From NCBI GenBank assembly GCA_017480485.1, contig JAFVAN010000002.1:1-10358 (forward strand): 10,358 nt of DNA, read 5' to 3'. The notes beneath the pieces are model-generated. The model was not told the DNA's origin, did not search any database, and worked only from the letters and a program-made list of their open reading frames with translations. Made by a program: the position numbers and the translations under genes. The stretch's first letter is position 1. The number at the start of each line of letters is the position of its first letter. This DNA is from Ruminococcus sp. (GTDB lineage: Bacteria; Bacillota_A; Clostridia; Oscillospirales; Ruminococcaceae). Below are positions 1-5,357 of this stretch, one piece after another.

Positions 1-32
1 GCGTCCAAAATAGTGCAGGCCAATAAATAGTC

Positions 33-366
33 CCGCGGAGCGCATTGGCCGGAATCCAAGGGGCGGCCTTAGCCCCTTGGCAGGGTATATTTTGTCCTCG
101 CATAAACTCGGACGAAAATCGGGGCAGAGCCCCTAAGTCGCCGACCCGGCGAAACACGCACCAAACTATCGGTCAACACGCGGCGCAGCACCATCTAATA
201 AAGAAGCAAAAAAGTAACAGCCCCCATCCATCCCGGTTGGGGGCTTTATGCTGCGCCGCGGTTTAACGGTATTTTGGTGCGTGTTTCGCGGGGTCCGCGA
301 CCAAAGGCTCTGCCTTTGGAATCCGCCAAGGGCTAACGCCGCCCTTGGAACCGGCGAATTTGCGGA
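33..366. repeat. Long imperfect palindromic intergenic element made of nested hairpins
   Basis: This 330-bp non-coding stretch reads almost the same on both strands. From the outside inwards the left arm has a hairpin at 56-80 (9-bp stem CCAAGGGGC/GCCCCTTGG), one at 121-133 (GGGGC, loop AGA), one at 138-152 (TCGCCG-ACC-CGGCGA), the string AACACGCACC, and CGGCGCAGCA at about 180. The right arm mirrors these: TGCTGCGCCG at 249-258, GGTGCGTGTT, hairpin 286-300 (TCGCGG-GGT-CCGCGA), hairpin 301-319 (CCAAAGGC-TCT-GCCTTTGG) and hairpin 326-348 (CCAAGGGC/GCCCTTGG). The centre (220-248) is a terminator-like C-rich/G-rich stem. An extra imperfect hairpin (89-119) interrupts the left arm only. No convincing gene overlaps it. 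Related copies occur at 2658-2725, 6344-6576 and 9014-9246. Positions 1-32 show nothing recognisable. Confidence 0.85.
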
Positions 367-396
367 CAACGTGATGACTTTTTTTGCGTTACCCCC

Positions 397-425
397 TTTT
401 CAAATCCATGTTTTTATAGTATAAT
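397..425 (+). promoter_or_regulatory. Probable SigA promoter for parA
   Basis: TTTTCA at 397-402 (4 of 6 matches to TTGACA), a 17-bp spacer, and a perfect TATAAT at 420-425. Transcription would start near 432. That lies after the in-frame ATG at 430 but before the ATG at 454, which supports 454 as the parA start. Confidence 0.65.
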
Positions 426-453
426 AATAATGATATCAATTTCGGAGGACGTT

Positions 454-1218
454 ATGGGAAAGATCATAGCTGTTTCAAATCAAAAGGGCGGCGTCGGAAA
501 ATCAACGACTGTCGTTAATCTGGCCGCCGTCTTCGGCAGCAGGGGCAAAAAGGTCCTTATCATAGATTTTGACCCCCAGGGCAATACCACCACCAGCTAC
601 GGCATACGCAAAAAAAGCATCCGCAATACCGTCTATGACGTGCTGCTGGGAGACTGCGGCGTATTTGAGGCCGTTGTCGCCACCCAGTTCAGGGGGGTCT
701 CTGTCATCCCCACCACCCAGGAGCTTTCGGGGGCCGCCGTGGAGCTTGTGAACGCCCAGGGCCGTATGCAGCAGCTCCGCCGCGCCATCGCCCCCGCCAA
801 GGATTTTTATGACTATATCCTCATCGACTGCCCGCCTACCCTCGATATATTGACCATCAACGCCCTCGTGGCCGCGGATTCGGTCATCATCCCCTTGCAG
901 TGCGAGTTTTTGTCTCTGGAGGGGCTTGTGGAGCTTGACCGCACCATCGAGCGGGTCCGCAAAAAGTGGAACCCCGACCTGACCATCGAGGGTATACTTT
1001 TCACAATGTACGTCGAGCGCTACAAGGTCACGGGACAGATCGTTGCCGAGGTCAAAAAATATTACGCCAAGCACGTCTTCAAGACCTATATCCCCAGGAA
1101 CGTCGCCCTCTCGGAGGCGCCCAGCTTCGGGGAGCCCGCCCTGTATTACGACAAGAAGTCCAAGGGCTCCAAGGCCTACGAGGCCCTTGCAAAGGAGATC
1201 GAGAAGAACGGCAGATGA
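454..1218 (+). CDS. parA: ParA/Soj-type chromosome-partitioning ATPase
   Basis: A 254-residue ParA/MinD-superfamily ATPase. ParA-type proteins bind DNA non-specifically as ATP dimers and are stimulated by ParB at parS to drive origin segregation. Seen here: deviant Walker A KGGVGKST at residues 11-18, with the signature Lys11 and Lys16; the Walker A-prime Asp in FDPQGN (Asp40); and Walker B ILIDCPP (Asp125). Length is normal for a chromosomal Soj, with no N-terminal HTH extension of the plasmid ParA type. The start at 454 is chosen because GGAGG (444-448) lies 5 nt upstream; an in-frame ATG at 430 has no ribosome site and precedes the predicted transcription start. Two parS sites lie just downstream, and parB begins 1.7 kb further on the same strand, separated from parA by two unrelated genes. 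Confidence 0.96.
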   Translation: MGKIIAVSNQKGGVGKSTTVVNLAAVFGSRGKKVLIIDFDPQGNTTTSYGIRKKSIRNTVYDVLLGDCGVFEAVVATQFRGVSVIPTTQELSGAAVELVNAQGRMQQLRRAIAPAKDFYDYILIDCPPTLDILTINALVAADSVIIPLQCEFLSLEGLVELDRTIERVRKKWNPDLTIEGILFTMYVERYKVTGQIVAEVKKYYAKHVFKTYIPRNVALSEAPSFGEPALYYDKKSKGSKAYEALAKEIEKNGR

Positions 1219-1219
1219 A

Positions 1220-1235
1220 TGTTCCACGTGGAACA
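1220..1235. promoter_or_regulatory. parS: parS site 1 (ParB-binding centromere)
   Basis: TGTTCCACGTGGAACA is a perfect 16-bp palindrome. It differs from the Bacillus subtilis parS consensus (TGTTNCACGTGAAACA) by one base in the right half. It begins 2 nt after the parA stop codon. ParB would load here and spread as a CTP-dependent clamp. Confidence 0.93.
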
Positions 1236-1260
1236 TTCGGAAATATATTTCCGAGAGATC

Positions 1261-1307
1261 AGAAGTTAGATGTCTAACCTCTAGCCTCTTATCTCTAACA
1301 TCTAAAA
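1261..1307. repeat. TCTAACC heptamer array 1, between the two parS sites
   Basis: Five consecutive 7-bp units run from 1273 to 1307: TCTAACC, TCTAGCC, TCTTATC, TCTAACA, TCTAAAA. They are preceded by an inverted unit (AGAAGTTAGA, 1261-1270), so GTTAGA-TG-TCTAAC forms a small hairpin. A second array with the same unit order lies at 2005-2039. Both sit just before a gene start. Function unknown. Confidence 0.8.
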
Positions 1308-1312
1308 GAAAT

Positions 1313-1328
1313 TGTTCCACGTGGAACA
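1313..1328. promoter_or_regulatory. parS: parS site 2 (ParB-binding centromere)
   Basis: A second, identical copy of the perfect 16-bp palindrome, 93 bp from the first (start to start). It ends 2 bp before the AGGGAG ribosome site of mnmM, so ParB bound here could also affect transcription of that gene. Confidence 0.93.
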
Positions 1329-1344
1329 ACAGGGAGTGAGGAAA

Positions 1345-1917
1345 ATGCCAAGCACCTTCGGCGCGGTACATCTGGCGCACGAGTTTCTTGAAAAACAGGT
1401 CGGGGCGGGGGATATCTGCCTTGATTGCACCGCAGGACGGGGTAAGGACACCGTCTTTCTCTGTTCGCTGGTTGGACCCGAGGGGCGCGTTGTTGCCCTT
1501 GACATCCAGCAGGAGGCCGTCGACGCCACCCGAGAGCTTATCGAGATCGGCGGCTATTCCGACATAGCCCAGGTCTATCTGGACTCTCACGAGAACATCG
1601 ACCGCTACGCCGAGGCAGGCACTGTGACGGCGGCTGTGTTTAACCTTGGCTGGCTCCCCGGCGGGGACCACACCATCCACACCACCACGACGAGCACCAT
1701 TGCCGCCCTTGAAAAGTGCCTGACGCTGCTGAAGGACGGCGGGGTCATAAGCCTTTCCATCTACTACGGCCGCGACACGGGCTTCGAGGAAAAGGACGCG
1801 GTGCTGGAATACCTGAAAACTCTTGAGGTAGGCAAGTTCGCAGTAGTGGTCAGCGAGTTCGTGAACCGCCCCAACTGCCCGCCCATCAGCGTGCGGATAT
1901 ACAAGACTCATTTGTGA
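1345..1917 (+). CDS. mnmM: MnmM (YtqB family) tRNA wobble-uridine methyltransferase
   Basis: A 190-residue class I SAM-dependent methyltransferase of the YtqB/rRNA_methylase family (PF06962). In Bacillus subtilis and Staphylococcus aureus this family, now named MnmM, methylates 5-aminomethyl-2-thiouridine at the tRNA wobble position, replacing the C-terminal function of proteobacterial MnmC. Seen here: SAM-binding motif I DCTAGRGKDT near residues 28-37, an acidic motif II in VVALDIQ, and the family's motif IV FNLGWLPGGDH. The length matches B. subtilis YtqB, so the protein is complete. The ATG at 1345 is preferred over an upstream in-frame TTG at 1312, which would place coding sequence through parS and the AGGGAG ribosome site (1331-1336). 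It is probably co-transcribed with parA. A strong stem-loop covers its stop codon. Confidence 0.85.
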   Translation: MPSTFGAVHLAHEFLEKQVGAGDICLDCTAGRGKDTVFLCSLVGPEGRVVALDIQQEAVDATRELIEIGGYSDIAQVYLDSHENIDRYAEAGTVTAAVFNLGWLPGGDHTIHTTTTSTIAALEKCLTLLKDGGVISLSIYYGRDTGFEEKDAVLEYLKTLEVGKFAVVVSEFVNRPNCPPISVRIYKTHL

Positions 1918-1942
1918 CGGGAATGCTCCCGCCACAAATGAG
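1907..1942 (+). terminator. Stem-loop over the mnmM stop codon, possible terminator or stabiliser
   Basis: A 16-position stem with one mismatch (1907-1922 with 1927-1942) and a 4-nt loop. It includes the TGA stop at 1915-1917. No U-tract follows, so classic intrinsic termination is doubtful. Transcript protection or partial termination before the acetyltransferase gene is equally likely. Confidence 0.5.
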
Positions 1943-2039
1943 AGGTTAGAAAGGAGCGTCTTCGGCGTTATCTATTATAATCCGTCCGCGCAGCGGACAC
2001 CTTTTCTAACCTCTAACCTCTAACTTCTAACATCTGAAA
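1941..2039. repeat. TCTAACC heptamer array 2 with inverted partner
   Basis: Five 7-bp units lie at 2005-2039: TCTAACC, TCTAACC, TCTAACT, TCTAACA, TCTGAAA. An inverted match AGAGGTTAGAAA (1941-1952) can pair with the first units and loop out about 50 nt, which contains a smaller hairpin GTCCG/CGGAC near 1984-1998 and an isolated TATAAT at 1976-1981. The last unit runs into the AGAGG ribosome site of the next gene. Confidence 0.75.
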
Positions 2040-2050
2040 GAGGAAACAAC

Positions 2051-2569
2051 ATGATACAACTGCGAGAAGCAAATTTTGAGGACATCGAGGCCGAGTGGCT
2101 GCTGGTCCGTGATATGCCCGAGAACGAGAACGGATATGTGAACCCCTATCACTGCATCGGGCGGCAGGCCTTTGACAAGGCCCTTTACGAGATGATAGAG
2201 TGGTCCTGCGGCATCGGCATCCCCAAGGGCTATGTGCCGGACACTACGCTGTTCATCTGGAACGACTTGGACCTCATCGGGCAGGCTCGGATAAGGCACC
2301 GACTGACGGAGGCCCTAAGGAGGGGCTCGGGGCACATCGGTTTCTGGATAGCGCCTCAGTTTCGGGGCAGGGGCTACGGCACCGAGGCCCTGCGGCAGAT
2401 ACTGGATCGGGCCGAGGGGATGGTCCCCGAGGAGGAACTGTACCTGCGGGTAGACAAGGACAATGCGGCGTCCCTGCGGATAATAATAAAAAACGGCGGA
2501 AGGATAGAGGCCGAGGACGGGAAGACATATTTTCTCAGGGTCGGCAGACGCACGGGGAAAGATCATTGA
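2051..2569 (+). CDS. GNAT-family N-acetyltransferase (COG3981-like)
   Basis: A 172-residue GCN5-related acetyltransferase. Such enzymes transfer an acetyl group from acetyl-CoA to an amine; the substrate cannot be read from the sequence. Seen here: the acetyl-CoA pyrophosphate loop (motif A) GHIGFWIAP followed by RGRGYGTEAL at residues 105-114, and a C-terminal motif B with DKDNAASLRIIIKNGG (residues 135-150). The segment LIGQARIRHRL before motif A and the NGG signature suggest the COG3981 group of predicted acetyltransferases. The ATG at 2051 has AGAGG (2039-2043) 7 nt upstream. Length is normal. It lies between mnmM and parB on the same strand, but nothing links it functionally to partitioning. 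Confidence 0.88.
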   Translation: MIQLREANFEDIEAEWLLVRDMPENENGYVNPYHCIGRQAFDKALYEMIEWSCGIGIPKGYVPDTTLFIWNDLDLIGQARIRHRLTEALRRGSGHIGFWIAPQFRGRGYGTEALRQILDRAEGMVPEEELYLRVDKDNAASLRIIIKNGGRIEAEDGKTYFLRVGRRTGKDH

Positions 2570-2657
2570 TGCGTGCTGCCGAAAAGGAGATCTGTCGACG
2601 CTGTTCCCGCAGCACTAATGGCAACAGGCCGCGAAGCGCATAAAAAAGGTTTCGGGT

Positions 2658-2864
2658 CAAGCCCTTTCCTCAAAAGGGCTTGCAGAGTCCGGAGACAGAG
2701 TCTCTGGTCGCCGCCGCAGCGGCGAAACACCCCCACAACGTGCGCTCCGAAAAGGGTGAATCTCAAAACAGTCCTGTGGACTGTTTTGAAAGAGGGGAAG
2801 CCCTGCAAGAGAGGGCTTCCCCTTGTCGGGCCGACCACAAAGCCACCTGTGCACAATGGTGCAC
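2658..2864. repeat. Hairpin cluster upstream of parB, divergent copy of the hairpin-module family
   Basis: The 346-bp gap between the acetyltransferase and parB holds six hairpins and no convincing gene. They are: 2658-2682 (10-bp stem, CAAGCCCTTT); 2689-2707 (8-bp stem, loop AGA); 2708-2725 (TCGCCG/CGGCGA), followed by AACAC; 2764-2788 (perfect 11-bp stem, CAAAACAGTCC); 2794-2822 (perfect 11-bp stem, GGGGAAGCCCT); and 2849-2864 (GTGCAC twice). The first three repeat the order and adjacency of the modules at 286-348 and 6508-6554 with different stem sequences. TATAAA at 2890-2895 may be a -10 for parB, but no matching -35 was seen. Confidence 0.75.
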
Positions 2865-2915
2865 ACGCTCGCAATCATGACAGATCAATTATAAACACTC
2901 AACGGAGGAATAAAA

Positions 2916-3809
2916 ATGGGTAAAAAGGACAGACTTAAAAACGGGCTGGACTCGCTGTTTTCGGACAACGCGCCCAATGAAGAGGCCGCAGGAGGCATTG
3001 ACACCCTGCGCATCTCCCTCATCGAGCCCGACAGGAACCAGCCGAGAAAGAGCTTTGACGAGGTAAAGATCGGCGAGCTGGCGGAGAACATCAGCAGGAT
3101 GGGGCTTTTGCAGCCCATCGTGGTGCGGCCTGCCAAGGGCGGGCGCTACACGATAATCGCGGGAGAGCGCCGCTGGAGGGCTGCACGTCTTGCGGGCCTC
3201 ACCGAGATACCTGTAATAATAAAGGACGTAAGCGACCGCGAGGCCTCGGAGCTGGCCCTCATCGAAAACCTGCAGAGGGAGGACCTTGACCCCATAGAGG
3301 AGGCAGCGGCCTACAGGCGGCTGGCAGACGACTACGCCATGACCCAAGAGGAGATCGCGGGGGCAGTAGGGAAGTCCCGGGCGGCGGTAGCCAACGCGGT
3401 GCGTCTGTTAAAGCTGCCCGAGGAGATGCAGAAGGCCCTGAGCGGCGGCGAGATAAGCACGGGCCACGCCAAGATACTCTGCGGCATCGACGACGAGGAG
3501 CGGAGGACAGTGCTTTTTGAGGCCGCAAAGAAGGGCGCCAGCGTCCGGGAGCTTGAGGCACTCTCTCAGGCGCAGCCGAAGAAGCCCGCCGCAAAGAAGT
3601 CCCCTTCCACGGCCTTTGGCAACCAAGCTGACAAATATCTGAACGAGCTTTGCCTGTCCTTCATGGAGGAATACGGCTTCCGCCCCCAGTTCAAGCGCAA
3701 GGCGGGGGGCGCCACCACCCTGACCTTCACCTTCAAGAACGACGAAGAGCTTCGGGAATTTGCCCGCAAGGCCGCCGACCGCGGCTCCTATACCGAGACT
3801 GACGACTGA
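2916..3809 (+). CDS. parB: ParB/Spo0J chromosome-partitioning protein
   Basis: A 297-residue ParB/Spo0J-type parS-binding CTPase clamp that nucleates at parS, spreads along DNA, recruits SMC and stimulates ParA. Domains seen in order: a lysine-rich N terminus of the kind that contacts ParA (KKDRLKNGLDSLF); the ParB/Srx CTP-binding domain, residues about 30-120, with GERRWRA (83-89) and ENLQREDL (117-124); a helix-turn-helix DNA-binding domain about 143-167 (TQEEIAGAVGKSRAAVANAV); a Lys/Ala/Pro linker near 212-225; and a C-terminal dimerisation domain. GGAGG (2904-2908) lies 7 nt before the ATG. The gene is full length. The parS sites are 1.6 kb upstream beside parA. The PH-domain gene follows 11 bp after the stop and is probably co-transcribed. 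Confidence 0.96.
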   Translation: MGKKDRLKNGLDSLFSDNAPNEEAAGGIDTLRISLIEPDRNQPRKSFDEVKIGELAENISRMGLLQPIVVRPAKGGRYTIIAGERRWRAARLAGLTEIPVIIKDVSDREASELALIENLQREDLDPIEEAAAYRRLADDYAMTQEEIAGAVGKSRAAVANAVRLLKLPEEMQKALSGGEISTGHAKILCGIDDEERRTVLFEAAKKGASVRELEALSQAQPKKPAAKKSPSTAFGNQADKYLNELCLSFMEEYGFRPQFKRKAGGATTLTFTFKNDEELREFARKAADRGSYTETDD

Positions 3810-3820
3810 ACTGCAAAGAG

Positions 3821-4279
3821 GTGATCCCCATAAAGACCTATACGCCTGCGAAGCGGTCGATATCGGCGATATTCCTTGTGGCCCTGTTGATACTGATAAT
3901 CGGCACGGCGCTGCTTATGACTCTGGCGCTGCTGGTGAAAAAGACCTCTATCGTGCTTCTGCTGCTGTTTTACGCGGCGGCGGCCGTCACCCTTATTTTT
4001 GGGGTGCCAAGGTATTTCAAGTTCACCAGCCTCACCGTTTCCCCCGAGGAGATCTGCTACAGGAGCGGCTTTCTATCCGACAACCGGGAATATATGCCCA
4101 CGGCCTCGGTAAAATCCGTGACCAGCATCATAACCCCCTTGAGCACCTTTACGGGGCTCAATTTTCTGATAATCAACGCTCTGGGTGCCAAGATCATCGT
4201 TCCCTTTATGCGCCGCGCCGAGTGCATCGACGCCGTGAACAGTATAAATGAATTTATAAGGTCAAGAAGCGCTGATTGA
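3821..4279 (+). CDS. Small membrane protein with two TM helices and a bacterial PH-like domain
   Basis: A hypothetical protein of about 150 residues. Two hydrophobic helices (about residues 14-39 and 42-62) are followed by a region resembling bacterial PH domains of the DUF304/bPH2 type: a beta-rich stretch with VSPEEICYRSGFLSDNRE, a Pro-containing strand, a conserved Gly-Leu turn (TGLNFLII) and an ending in IIVPFMRRAE with a C-terminal helix. It probably sits in the cytoplasmic membrane; function is unknown. It follows parB by 11 bp and ends just before a terminator. The start is uncertain. GTG at 3821 lies inside a sequence nearly identical to the full Shine-Dalgarno complement (3815-3827), while an in-frame ATA at 3830 sits at ideal spacing (8 nt after AGAGG). 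Confidence 0.7.
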   Translation: MIPIKTYTPAKRSISAIFLVALLILIIGTALLMTLALLVKKTSIVLLLLFYAAAAVTLIFGVPRYFKFTSLTVSPEEICYRSGFLSDNREYMPTASVKSVTSIITPLSTFTGLNFLIINALGAKIIVPFMRRAECIDAVNSINEFIRSRSAD

Positions 4280-4288
4280 TCTATGCAC

Positions 4289-4325
4289 AAAAATGCACCA
4301 CCCCCGTTGGGGGTGGTGCATTTTT
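4289..4325. terminator. Bidirectional rho-independent terminator
   Basis: A perfect 12-bp stem TGCACCACCCCC/GGGGGTGGTGCA (4294-4305 and 4309-4320), loop GTT, flanked by AAAAA and TTTTT. It works on paper in both directions. It lies between the ends of the parB-PH unit (plus strand) and the convergent minus-strand gene. Confidence 0.95.
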
Positions 4326-4344
4326 GCTATAATATTACATTATC

Positions 4345-4959
4345 TCACACAACAAGCTTTGCGGCAGCCACAAGCTCAGGCTTCGTCTCCTTCTCGGTCT
4401 TTTCGGCAAGGCGGGCGTGATATCTTGTCAGCAGGCCGCCGATGTCTCCGAGGTAGAGCTGCTTGAGCTGCGACAATTTGCTGTAATCCACGGGGCGCAT
4501 GAGCTCGCTGTTTTTCGGCAGCTTCAAAGCGCCGCTCTCGTCCAGCAGCCTTCCCACAAACTGCGAACAGAAAAAATGGTTCGGCCGCCTTACGGGGATG
4601 CTGAACCTGCAAAGGAGCATACCCAATATATTGTAGTGGTACTCGCTCTCCCTACACCACATTTCGTTTATCTTATTTCCAATGAACTCATATGCCTCGT
4701 CGGAGACCTCCAGCTCATAGAGGGCGCAGGGGGTTCTTGGGTGCTTGCGGTAGAGGCCCTCGGTCAGGTACTCCTTGCACATACCAGCGGGGAAGACCTT
4801 ATCGGGCTGTTTGCGTGCGAAGGAATAGAAGTCATAGAGGTTGTCGTTGAGGTTGATGGCGGTATGGGTATATTTATCCCAAGTAAAGAACCGGACGATC
4901 TTAGACACGACAGATTCCGAGCGCACGAGGAGGATATATAATTTTTTTATACCTATCAC
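4345..4959 (-). CDS. Papain-fold (permuted NlpC/P60, YiiX-like) cysteine hydrolase-like protein
   Basis: A 204-residue protein resembling the YiiX/YebB-type circularly permuted NlpC/P60 group common as hypothetical proteins in Clostridia. The predicted nucleophile is Cys131 in HFFCSQFVGRLL and the predicted base is His32 in YTHTAINL. The order His before Cys fits the permuted group. The beginning (LYILLVRSESVVSKIVRFFTWDKYTH) is typical of such proteins, with no clear export signal, so it is probably cytoplasmic or weakly membrane-associated. Substrate unknown; amide or thioester hydrolysis is a family-level guess. A stop codon at 4969-4971 in frame limits the start. GTG at 4959 is the best candidate, but AAGG lies only 2 nt before it, so initiation is poorly defined. 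It is monocistronic, with its own consensus promoter, and convergent to parB. Confidence 0.75.
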   Translation of the reverse strand: MIGIKKLYILLVRSESVVSKIVRFFTWDKYTHTAINLNDNLYDFYSFARKQPDKVFPAGMCKEYLTEGLYRKHPRTPCALYELEVSDEAYEFIGNKINEMWCRESEYHYNILGMLLCRFSIPVRRPNHFFCSQFVGRLLDESGALKLPKNSELMRPVDYSKLSQLKQLYLGDIGGLLTRYHARLAEKTEKETKPELVAAAKLVV

Positions 4960-5010
4960 GACCTTAATTCACAGCCGATATCCTCGGACTTACAATTTTT
5001 CACACAAAAC

Positions 5011-5039
5011 ATTATACACCATAAGAACCAATATGTCAA
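5011..5039 (-). promoter_or_regulatory. Perfect consensus SigA promoter for the minus-strand gene
   Basis: On the minus strand TTGACA (5039-5034), a 17-bp spacer and TATAAT (5016-5011) match both hexamers exactly. The start of transcription would be near 5004, leaving a leader of about 45 nt. Confidence 0.9.
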
Positions 5040-5070
5040 GTGGTGCACAGCGCGTCCCGGGCGCGGGCAC

Positions 5071-5169
5071 GCAAGCTCGGGCGGTGCCCCGCCGGGGCAA
5101 GTCGCGTGAGCACTCGCAAGCTCGGGCGGTGCCCCGCCGGGGCAAGTCGCGTGAGCACTCGCAAGCTCG
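5071..5169. repeat. 45-bp tandem repeat, 2.2 copies, between divergent promoters
   Basis: Two identical 45-bp units (5071-5115 and 5116-5160) and a 9-bp partial third (5161-5169). Each contains the hairpin TGCCCC-GCC-GGGGCA. The array lies between the minus-strand promoter (5011-5039) and the plus-strand promoter (5252-5280), a position suited to an operator. No coding signal is convincing here. Confidence 0.95.
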
Positions 5170-5251
5170 TTTACAACGGTGGAGGGCGCGGGGACTCCCT
5201 CGCGATACTGTGAGTAGTATTCTTGGCACGATAGGGGGCTTGGTCCTTGGC

Positions 5252-5280
5252 TTGATTTTTGCTTATGCCTGTGGTATAAT
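5252..5280 (+). promoter_or_regulatory. SigA promoter with extended -10 upstream of the flavodoxin
   Basis: TTGATT at 5252-5257 (4 of 6), a 17-bp spacer and TATAAT at 5275-5280 preceded by TGG, giving an extended -10. Predicted transcription start is near 5287, so the flavodoxin mRNA would carry a leader of about 285 nt with three repeat hairpins. Confidence 0.8.
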
Positions 5281-5357
5281 ATTCTTGTAAGCAAGGCCGC
5301 AAAGAAAGCCTTCCGAACGGCTGCACCGTGGCCTCATCCACAAAGACATCCACCTCC

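Noticed and set aside
45..369. Short overlapping frames on both strands in the first 370 bp
   Set aside because: They fall entirely inside the palindromic repeat, have no ribosome sites, and similar frames reappear at the other repeat copies.
1220..1328. Ordinary transcription-factor operators rather than parS
   Set aside because: The 16-bp palindrome is one base from the B. subtilis parS consensus and sits in the par locus next to parA, with parB nearby.
502..1935. 477-codon open frame on the minus strand across parA and mnmM
   Set aside because: It is the antisense shadow of two well-identified genes and exists because GC-rich codons avoid stops on the other strand. It has no ribosome site or recognisable domain.
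2570..2915. oriC or DnaA-box cluster between the acetyltransferase and parB
   Set aside because: No TTATCCACA-like boxes and no AT-rich unwinding region were found. The interval is filled with GC-rich hairpins.
4417..4941. 174-codon plus-strand frame opposite the papain-fold gene
   Set aside because: Shadow frame. The minus-strand protein shows the His and Cys motifs and a consensus promoter.
5171..5290. Possible small membrane protein: a hydrophobic frame ending GLVLGLIFAYACGIIFL at 5290
   Set aside because: The frame runs through the tandem repeat and both promoter hexamers at 5252-5280, and no ribosome site precedes a start. The hydrophobicity follows from the T-rich promoter DNA.
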